From: Pieris napi
Taxonomy: Eukaryota > Arthropoda > Insecta > Lepidoptera > Pieridae
Reading direction: 5' to 3'
Length of the DNA: 64,000 nucleotides
Assembly (NCBI RefSeq): GCF_905475465.1
Contig: NC_062253.1
Coordinates: 1,488,001 to 1,552,000, forward strand
Below the pieces are notes generated by a model. It was not told where the DNA came from. It ran no database searches and saw only the letters and a program-made list of their open reading frames with translations. Position numbers and translations under genes: made by a program. Positions 56,191 through 64,000 of this stretch are shown here, in pieces (the first letter of the stretch is position 1; every line of letters starts with the position of its first letter).

Positions 56191-56765
56191 ATGTTAAGCA
56201 TAAGTAAAAATTTCCCCTATCAAACAGTTACTCACCGGTGTAATAAGATTCTAAGGCTGTCTAGTCTCAAAAGGTTCTAATCTGAATAAATTATAGCGAT
56301 GCTCATCTGTCTTTTTGGCTTCGGCCAAATTCAATTACAAAATTGAATCTCTGAAGAATATCTTTAGTGAAGTATTGTTAAAGACTTGTTGGAAATGATA
56401 AGAGACTGATGAAAATTGGCGTTATAAGATTTAGGATAACAGGAAAAACAATGGATTTAGAATATTTTTATGGCGTCTCGTATTCGATTTATTAGTATAT
56501 CTTAGATGTATACTCGTAGATATCTACTTAAAAAATTTCTATAATTTTATACTATTTTTCAATACTTATTTAATTAGAACATAAAATTTAAACATGATTA
56601 TTCTAGAGATTAGTTGTCGTTATAAGTCATTTATAAGGGAAAAAGAAACGTCGTACTACAAAGATCTAAATTTTTAACGAAAACATTATGAACAAGAAAA
56701 CTTCACATTTGCTAATGAAAATCTAACAGGCGTTAATTTCTAATAAAATTAAATCTACAAAGGAA
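56191..56765. other. AT-rich spacer
   Basis: No gene or repeat family recognised. Confidence 0.4.
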
Positions 56766-56769
56766 AATA

Positions 56770-57015
56770 ATTCCCCCAGATTTCTGTATCAGTTTCGTGT
56801 TCATTTGTCAATCTAATAGGAAAGAAGGTGATCAGCCTCCTGTGCCTGACACACACCGTCGTCTTTTTTGGTGTGAGGCAAGCCGGTTTTTTCACGATTT
56901 TTTCCTTCACCATTCGAGCGAATGCACACATAGACAGAAAGTCCATTGATCAGCCGGTCTCGAACCTACGACCTAAGGAATGAAAGTCGCACTCTGAAAG
57001 CTAACACTGCTCTCG
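56770..57015 (-). repeat. tRNA-derived SINE (family S1), minus strand
   Basis: Contains cagatttctgtatcagtttc, aggtgatcagcctcctgtgc, gcctgacacacaccgtcg and the head complement (tcgaacctacgacctaagga). Confidence 0.8.
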
Positions 57016-57690
57016 TAGGAAGTATCAGTAGGTATTAAACACACACGATTATTTTCAAAAAGGAAAACCTATAGTTGTGGAAATTATATTTTTTTCATTT
57101 AGCTATAACAATTAGCTGTTTCTATGTTTATACTAATAGTATACATATAATATACTATTTATTTATATATATATAAATACTTACAAAAGTCCAACGTCAA
57201 AGACACTCCATAACTTCATAAGTTCTATCCTCAAACTAAGAATATTTGAACTAAACTCAGGCCAAGTAATTTGAGTAGGTCAATAGAACTTTGAAAAGTT
57301 CCATATTATTTAAATTCTTCATAGGGATTATAAGCTCCTACGTAGCTTAAAAGCTCCCTAAATTCAAATTTCTGGTATTTATTTCGCGCTCAGAAAAATA
57401 TGCATCAGTGATCATATTCTTGCGAAATCTGTAAGTAATCTTTAAATTAAAAACCGTAAAAATTTACTTGAGTTTGCATGTATATGAGAAAGGGAACAAA
57501 TATCATATAAAAATTCTTATACGTATTATATGAAGCAGTGTTTGTCTAGTGTTCTGAATCTGAAAGTGATTAATATAAAATATATTTTAAAATGTATAAA
57601 AGATTTTATTAATAAATACCCTTCCCTTATATACATTATACATATACATAAAATTTAAGTAATCACCTAGGCTTTTGATAGAGGTCAAAT
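57016..57690. other. AT-rich spacer
   Basis: No gene or repeat family recognised. Confidence 0.4.
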
Positions 57691-57694
57691 CTTT

Positions 57695-57942
57695 GTTTTT
57701 AATTTATTTTATTATTATTTATTACTTAAGATGTCATGTGGAACATGGTGTAATGATTTTGTAAAACAAAGAACTTGGCCATTCAAACGGGTGGCGGAGA
57801 GTTTTCAAATCATGGGCGTAGAACGGACGAGAAGAACTGGCAATAAACTCTCCGCCACTCTTTATAATCGCCAAGTTTTTGTTTTACACACGTTTGTAAG
57901 AAGCTGCAACCATTACACCATGTTCCACATGACATCTTAGTT
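57695..57942. repeat. Fold-back pair of family C LINE tails (head-to-head)
   Basis: A plus-strand partial copy (57725-57800) meets a minus-strand copy (57800-57942). The outer arms agatgtcatgtggaacatgg and its complement, and gtggcggagag with ctctccgccac, pair over roughly 75 bases with small gaps; a loop of about 40 bases remains. Confidence 0.8.
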
Positions 57943-58740
57943 AATAAATAGTTAAATAATTACTTACTTGAAATCAAGTATTTTTAAATTAACTAATGTC
58001 GGACAATCTACGTAAATGATAAATAAATTTAATAAATAAATTTAGAAATGAATTAGATACGAGTATCTAATTCGTTGTAAAGTAAAATCTGTATATCGAT
58101 TAGATTGTGTATATAAGTGTGTATCTAACAATCTGAAAGGATCTAATCAGAAACCAGGAAAACTAAGTAAAATAAAGCTTTTATGTTAACAAATATATGT
58201 CTATCATCCGACTTATTAGACTATTTAATATTGTTCCTTCATTTGTCTACAAATTGTTGTTTTACATAATATATTCAAACTCAACTTATTCTGTTTGATA
58301 AATAAATAGAATTATCCGTACATATCGAGAGTTTGATAAATATTTAAGACAATGTTTACTCGAGTTTGCTTTGTTCCGAAATCCTTTTGTCTCGAAATCC
58401 GAAGTCATTTTTATTTCAACGTATTTATAATTCTTAATTCCTACTTGACTTGAGAGTTTTTGCCCCTTAGCACTTCTTTATTCGTTCAATAACTTCTTAG
58501 AAAACATGAAAAATATTTAAGTAATTGAAGGGCTACTAAATGTAAATTTAGACTCTTGAATTTATAAGTGACGTTAATATTTTGATTTGATGTTTATGCT
58601 GTTATCTTATATTTAAATGTCATAATAATTTTATTGTACATATATTTTTTAATGAATAATTTAAATTAATACATTAAGTCCATGTCATTATGCGTTTTTT
58701 TAGTATACGACCTCCGATTCAATATCATTTTTCAATCCTG
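57943..58740. other. AT-rich spacer
   Basis: No gene or repeat family recognised. Confidence 0.4.
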
Positions 58741-58748
58741 TGTAAATG

Positions 58749-59554
58749 GCTGATTTACACAGGGTCAGTAGACAAGTCAGTCGCAGCGCCAATGTCGCAA
58801 TGTCGGCGCCGCGACTGACTTTAACTGTTTACATGAAGTAAGTAGTAGTGGTGCGTTTCTCACAATGAGCACACGTGTGTGAAGTCAGTGGGAAAAATGA
58901 ATTCGCGAAAACAACTGATACGACGATTTAATTATTTGTTGAAAATTTATTTATTTATTTACAATAGCATTTTTTATAAAGCCGTCTAGTTCTTGAAACC
59001 ACTTGACTTTTGGGACATATACGTTCCCACTAGCGCCAGATCTGGTGGATTTTTGTATCTTGTCGAGCTCTAAATAATATGTAGCCCTTATGGCTTTAAT
59101 TTTATTTTTTACTTCAGTAGAAGTGAGCCCTTCGATTTGCATTTGTTGAGCCATATTTTGCAACGCTGTTGACCGCATTTCGTTATTGCGGTAATTTAGG
59201 GATTTAATATCCCAAAGGCACTCGTTTTCGCCATATAATTGCACCAATTTTAAGGTTTCGTCTTCGCTAAGCTTCATTTTTATCGCCAGCGAAAAAAACG
59301 TGGTCACTCTACAACGCAGCGGCAGTGACTAACCACGCACTGACTTGTCTGTTTACACGGGGTTTATTTGGCGCGGGGGTGCGCGGGTGGTGGGGGGCGC
59401 CAACTGACTTTAAAATATTCGTGTCCGAATATTCAAGTCAGCGCTGACTTCAAGCCACTGTACTGACTTCAAATCAGTTTACACAGGGTTTTTTTCGGGT
59501 CAGCACTGACTTGCCTCGAATTTGTAGTCAGTTACTGACCCTGTGTAAATCAGC
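58749..59554 (-). mobile_element. Terminal-inverted-repeat element encoding only a MADF protein, 806 bp
   Basis: The termini 58749-58770 and 59533-59554 are perfect 22-bp inverted repeats (starting GCTGATTTACACAGGG). Many TGACTT/AAGTCA motifs crowd the subterminal regions, as expected for transposase binding sites. The sole long frame is the minus-strand MADF protein; no DDE transposase is present. By family knowledge PIF/Harbinger transposons carry a Myb/SANT or MADF partner gene beside the transposase, so this may be a deletion derivative that kept the partner. A target duplication could not be defined, so the superfamily is inference. Confidence 0.75.
58951..59307 (-). CDS. MADF-domain DNA-binding protein of a mobile element
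   Basis: An uninterrupted frame of 118 codons; the second ATG (codon 11, MKLSEDETL) is an equally likely start. The MADF domain fills residues about 18-112: LVQLYGENECLWDI (21-34) at the start, NKIKAIRATYYLELDKI (68-84) in the middle, and VYVPKVKWFQELDGFI (96-111) at the end, including the usual W103. No BESS domain follows. The TAA stop overlaps AATAAA signals. It should bind DNA in the nucleus. It sits inside the inverted-repeat element, which suggests it recognises the repeated subterminal motifs; this is inference. The intact frame implies recent activity or selection. Confidence 0.8.
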   Translation of the reverse strand: MTTFFSLAIKMKLSEDETLKLVQLYGENECLWDIKSLNYRNNEMRSTALQNMAQQMQIEGLTSTEVKNKIKAIRATYYLELDKIQKSTRSGASGNVYVPKVKWFQELDGFIKNAIVNK

Positions 59555-59707
59555 TCTTATAGACTACAAGCCCATGGAAAAAATTACCTGTGAAATGAAC
59601 CAAAGTGAATAACGCTTAGAAGTCTGTTACTATATCAGAAAAGAACTCTGAGCACTATGCCGTCATTTCTGAGTGGTACAGGTGAGAACGTGAGTGTATT
59701 AGTTAAG

Positions 59708-59778
59708 TTCCATATATATAATATATATATATATATTAGTTATTAATATATATATATATATATATTATATATATAATG
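59708..59778. repeat. AT microsatellite, palindromic
   Basis: About 70 bases of AT dinucleotides broken by tagttattaa in the middle. Confidence 0.9.
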
Positions 59779-60084
59779 TCCAATAACATAAATGTCACTT
59801 AGATTTACGAACACTTCAATAAGTCAAGTTACTTTTTTTGCTATCTCTCGTTTAGTTTTTATTAGTTTAAGACCTAATTTACCAAAAAGTTATAAAGGAA
59901 CAATGTCTTGTGCCTTTTTCAATATTATTTGTACTTTAAACGCCTCAAGCGAATCGAATATAATCTTTTTTTTTTAAGTTTTTTCAATTAATAATTGGTG
60001 AGATGACTCGTAACAAGAGATTTATAATTCTTATTATAATTATTCAAGTATGCAAGAATTAGAAGAAGAAACTACTTAAAGAAT

Positions 60085-60310
60085 TAGTTAGCCCCTGGTA
60101 GATAGTACTGTTGACCCCACAGCTGGTGCTTTCCTCATTCAACGAATACGAGTGAGGAATGCTGGCACTGAAACAGGGACCAAACTTTTAAAATTTGTAA
60201 AAAATTTCTGTTCATCCATTTTTTATTATTATTATTACTATATAGGTTAAATAATATTGTAAATACTGTATATTTGTGTGTTGGAATTAAATGTTTAATA
60301 AAAGTTATAA
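60085..60310 (+). repeat. LINE tail, family H
   Basis: Fullest 3' end of this family: cccctggtagatagtactgt, agctggtgctttcctcattc, gtaaatactgtatatttgtg and gaattaaatgtttaataaaa (polyadenylation-like end). Confidence 0.7.
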
Positions 60311-60723
60311 GATTGAAGATAACCACGACATTTGTTTTTTTTTACTTTTTACCTGAAGAGAGCGATGCACGAAAATACCAAAATTTTTATAATGACTTTT
60401 AATGGCCTTGAAACAAGAGAAAATAAATAAAATAATAAACAAACGCAGACTTTTGTCTCATGTCCAAATTAGTTGAATAATGTACCTTATTTGCTAGAAA
60501 ACTAAGTTGTTTTTTTAATATTTCACATTTTAATATATTTCTCCTACACGCAAGGAGGGAAAATTTCTCCTCTTTAGAAAGCTCTATAAATCTCCTAGAT
60601 CTATGTCTTATCTCCTAAGCCTGCACGATTTATTTCAGACCAAAACTTTCCTACACTTTTATAATGTGCAGCACTTAAATAAATTAGTGTTTTCGTAATT
60701 TTCATACAGGTTTAATATTTTTA
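60311..60723. other. AT-rich spacer
   Basis: No gene or repeat family recognised. Confidence 0.4.
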
Positions 60724-61012
60724 GAGCAGTATTGGTCTAGTGGCTTCAGCGTGCGACTCTCATACCTGAGGTCGTAGGTTCGATCCCCGGCTGTGAACTT
60801 TCTTTTTATGTGCGCATTTAAGATTTGCTCGAACGGTGAAGGAAAACATCGTAAGGAAACCGACATGTCTTAGACCCTAAAAGTCGACGGCGTGTGTCAG
60901 GCACAGGAGGCTGATCAGCTACTTGCCAATTAGATTGACAATGATCATGGAACAGATTGAGAAATCTGAGGCTCAGACCTAAAGAGGATGTAGCGCTACT
61001 GATTTTTTTTCA
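60724..61012 (+). repeat. tRNA-derived SINE (family S1), full-length reference copy
   Basis: Head with A box (tggtctagtggcttcagc) and B box (gtaggttcgatccccg), body (tatgtgcgcatttaagattt, acggcgtgtgtcaggcacag, ggctgatcagctacttgcca) and tail (gcgctactgattttttttc). All other S1 fragments align to it. Confidence 0.88.
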
Positions 61013-61438
61013 ATAACTATATAGAAGTGAAATTGTTTGTTTCGGGAATCAAATATGTACGGTTGTATCTTATATAATGATAATATAATAGTAAAAATAA
61101 ACTTTTACTGTTGTATTTTCACGAATTCTTTACATTGAACAGAATTCAGGATATTGGAGACCCTTGTCATATGTCAATACATCCTTTGTCAAAGTGGGGT
61201 TGAAATTAATTCCGAGCCTATGTTGAACTTTGTCAAATTCTTATTCAAAAAACTGCATTTAAAAATATATGAAGTATTTACTGCGATACTAATATTGTAA
61301 TTAGGAAACATGTATGTTGGTGACGAATAAACTCAAAAACTACTGGACCGAAATCAATTAGATCACCATTAGAATGCAACATTATCAATGAGCTACAAAG
61401 CTTTTAATATTTTACAAATAATATATTTGTATATAATA

Positions 61439-61761
61439 CTAGCTGACCGGGCAAACGTCGCTTTGCCATTTATATCATTTATAATAAAAAAATAGGGGTT
61501 GATCGTAGAGGGGTGAAAGTTAGAGGTTGTATGTATTTTTTAATGCTGTATCATAAAAAAATAAAAACAGAAAAAAATATCTAAAAATAAAAAATAAATA
61601 TTTAGGGGTGGACTACCCTTAACATTTAGGGGGATGAAAAATAGATGTTGGCCGATTCTCATAGATACCGGATAAGCACAAAAAATTTCATGAGAATCGG
61701 TCGAGCCGTTTCGGAGGAGTATGGCAACGAAAACTGTGACACGAGAATTTTATATATTAGA
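61439..61761 (-). mobile_element. Helitron, non-autonomous, minus strand, intact termini
   Basis: Minus-strand 5' end TCTAATATATAAAATTCTCG after A; 3' end CTAG (61439-61442) before T. Interior has acggctcgaccgattctcat and the ccacccct stretch. Same family as 21765. Confidence 0.88.
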
Positions 61762-62110
61762 TAAATAATATTATATTATTAATGCGAAATATAAATGCGT
61801 ATACAGTACAGACTTTTATATATACAAGTTATTTATAAAATCACTTGAGTTAAAGCCTGGCTTGGAGCCTTTTGCTAGCTTAAGCTTATTGATAATATTT
61901 GACAGGTAAAGTTTTGAGCAGAGAGCTCTGAATCCTCCGAAGTCAATTGATACAATTATATATAAAACAAAGTCTGATTTGTTCAAACAATATTTATTTT
62001 GTATTCGTTATATTACTAATTATTATTATTACTTTACTTTATATTACATACTATTTACTATTACTTTATTATTACTACTACTTTTATTAAATTAATTAAG
62101 TTCAGCTAAC
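61762..62110. other. AT-rich spacer
   Basis: No gene or repeat family recognised. Confidence 0.4.
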
Positions 62111-62117
62111 ATGACAT

Positions 62118-62373
62118 TTTTTTTTTTTTTAAAGACAAATCACACCAATTGACCTAGTCCCATGCTAAGCTGGTGAAGCTTGTGTTATGGGTACTAGGCA
62201 ACGGATATACATACATATTATAGATAGATATACATATAAATACATATTTAAACACCCAAGACCTAAGAACAACACCAAATGCTCATCACATCGATGTTCG
62301 CCTCAGCCGGGGATCGAACCCGGGACCCATGGATTCGCAGTCAGGGGTAACCACTAGACCAATGAGTCGTCAA
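62118..62373 (-). repeat. tRNA-derived SINE (family S2), minus strand, with target duplication
   Basis: Full copy with poly(A) (here a T run). ATGACAT stands at 62111-62117 and again at 62374-62380. It is inserted just before a Helitron 3' end remnant (62381-62419, gactgttaggcggtgcaaag to gtcagctgg). Confidence 0.88.
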
Positions 62374-62599
62374 ATGACATTGACTGTTAGGCGGTGCAAA
62401 GTTCGCCAAGTCAGCTGGTTTCTACAAAAATAAGAGTTTGTTCTTAATGATAAATTGCATCACATATTTTTACAAGTAAGTATTAGCTAGTTAGCTAGTT
62501 ACTATTCGTTAGGGCTTGGAACTAGTGCTAGACAGGCTACTTCTAATTAATATGCGATATTTGTTTTAAAATAAGTGTTGTGTGACACAGTCATTTCGT

Positions 62600-62765
62600 A
62601 TGATGATTTGCTATTTTAAAAGAGTACCAAGTTTTTTACGCCGGCTTTTTCTCTCGGCCTACACCCTCTGTCTTCTTTGCCGATGAGTAGGGATGTCTAC
62701 CGATACAAATTTAATGACGTGGAATAAGTGATACCTGTGTCTTATATTCCATAGTAAACATATTT
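62600..62765 (+). repeat. LINE-like tail, family G
   Basis: Shares tctcggcctacaccctctgt, tgatgagtagggatg-like text and gacgtggaataagtgatacc with 44495-44660. Confidence 0.6.
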
Positions 62766-62949
62766 TATTTTTGTATTTTTAGTTACTTGAAAAAATAGAC
62801 GACTCAGGCAACATCAATACAAAAAAAAATTCTAACCGTTCTCGATTCCACCTGAACACACAAAACATTTTATTAAAATCACTTCGGCGCGGCGGCAGGA
62901 CTAATTGCACAATGCACAGAAGGTTCATATATGAAGATCATGTGAGACT

Positions 62950-63160
62950 TTTTTTTTATATAATAGGGGGGCAAACGAGGACGTCCAAAAAGGGCAGTCA
63001 TTGCTGCCCATAGACACCTATTTTTAGTGGGTGCGTTGCCGGCCTTTGAGGGAGGAGTATACTCGTTTTTTGAACATTTGGAGGTCGTATCTCTGAGGAA
63101 GGACCCCCATCGGGAGTTGAGTCCACAGTTCGCTAGGAGGGCCAAAATCAATGTTAATGC
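62950..63160 (-). repeat. LINE tail, family B, minus strand
   Basis: Complement of the 63580 copy (gtgcgttgccggcctttgag, gaacatttggaggtcgtatc, ggacccccatcgggagttga). The two copies face each other across about 420 bases. Confidence 0.8.
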
Positions 63161-63579
63161 AGTGAACATCCGACGGAGTAATTTTGATAGAACGTACAAA
63201 ATAATACGCCAAATTACAAACTAATTCTTTGAGAAAAAAGTATCTTAGAACTTCTTCAGTCAATTGAAAGCTTATACAAAAGCCTTTAATATGTAATTTG
63301 AAATATCCAATTATCACATTCATCCTATATTTCGGGTAAACGTAACTATTACGGCCAGATGAACTTAAGACTACACACGGTCACGACATAAGCTGATTAC
63401 CAACGTCTCAAAGTTGCTAATTGAATTGCCATTGGGACTGGCCCTTGGCAGCTCTGAAATGATTAATACAGACAAGCGAGCTCCTGACTTTGTCTGTGTA
63501 AAAGTACGTTTAAAAATTAAGATAGAAGAAATATCAGTAGGTCATTTGTATTTCTAGTCTGTAGCGGTCTAGTGTTCGA

Positions 63580-63885
63580 ACCTCATGTTTGGTAAAAGAG
63601 GAACAACACCGTACGAGCTCTAAATTTCACCAACATCATCTTGATGGTTGGAGGTCTTCCAAAGTCAGTTTCACAAGGCATTTTCTTTTGCGAACTAGCG
63701 AACTGTGGAATCGACTCCCGGTGGGGGTCTTCCCTCAGAGATACGACCTCCAAATGTTTAAAAATCTAGTGTACTCCTCCCTTAAAGGCCGGCAACGCAC
63801 CCACAAAAATGAGTGTCTATGGGCTGCGATGACTGCCCATTTTTGGACGTCCCGCAAGCTCGGGGGGCTTTTTTTATCTAAAAAA
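63580..63885 (+). pseudogene. LINE family B, ORF2 C-terminus and tail
   Basis: The frame 63589-63891 reads LRTSELWNRLPVGVFPQRYD, LQMFKNLVYSSLKGRQRTH and LWAAMTAHFWTSRKL. This is the same C-terminal block as family A but a distinct family. 5' truncated. Confidence 0.8.
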
Positions 63886-64000
63886 AGATAAAAACGCTTA
63901 AAGATCCTGTTGGTTGTGCTGGAACACCATGGTAGTACTGCGGTATACATCATTGGACATCTGTCCTGCCAGGATCACACTCTGCATACTAGGGACAAAC

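Noticed and set aside
58749..59554. TAA/TTA target duplication for the MADF element
   Set aside because: TAA occurs near the left end and TTA near the right on the same strand; they are not direct repeats and the spacing to the termini differs.
1..64000. A multi-gene system such as a defence or biosynthetic cluster
   Set aside because: Only two spliced host genes and one partial exon were found, with unrelated functions; everything else recognised is mobile-element sequence.

Overview
The window looks like a stretch of AT-rich nuclear DNA from a moth or butterfly (Lepidoptera). This is inferred from spliced genes with GT-AG introns, Helitrons ending in CTAG, tRNA-derived SINEs, many 3' tails of non-LTR retrotransposons, and a BEL/Pao retrotransposon. 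There is no operon structure. Coding sequence is a small minority; most of the window is intron, spacer and repeats.

Layout. (1) 1-520 is CpG-rich and holds a short MADF-domain first-exon candidate (148-264, stop at 285). (2) 3266-7235, minus strand: a complete four-exon chymotrypsin-fold gene (279 codons, all introns phase-consistent). Its catalytic His and Ser are replaced, so it is a secreted serine protease homologue rather than a protease. Its introns hold a MITE nested in a LINE tail and a pogo/Tigger-like fragment. (3) 7236-23700: repeats without a recognisable host gene, including LINE tails, RTE-type C-termini, SINEs, Helitrons, a MITE with tandem GGTA, and a 5'-truncated 5S rRNA copy at 19159-19256. 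(4) 23701-43610, plus strand: a complete seven-exon SLC2-type (MFS sugar transporter) gene of 453 codons, with a tiny first coding exon separated by an 8.7-kb repeat-filled intron. (5) 43823-44240: a Helitron cleanly inserted in an older repeat. (6) 45237-51136: an apparently intact BEL/Pao LTR retrotransposon with 162-bp LTRs that look identical, a CCAAT target duplication and one 1725-codon Gag-Pol frame. (7) 51137-64000: repeats, including an 806-bp terminal-inverted-repeat element (58749-59554) that encodes only a MADF protein.

How the parts relate. The two spliced host genes are unrelated in function as far as the sequence shows. Both are expanded by transposons that sit close to, but not in, their exons. 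I see no defence island, CRISPR array or multi-gene system. The best candidates for something unusual are the MADF-only mobile element, the doubly degenerate serine protease homologue, the transporter with eroded sugar-binding signatures, and the Helitron with a tandemly doubled 5' end. Alignments to databases were not possible; family names rest on motifs read by eye.
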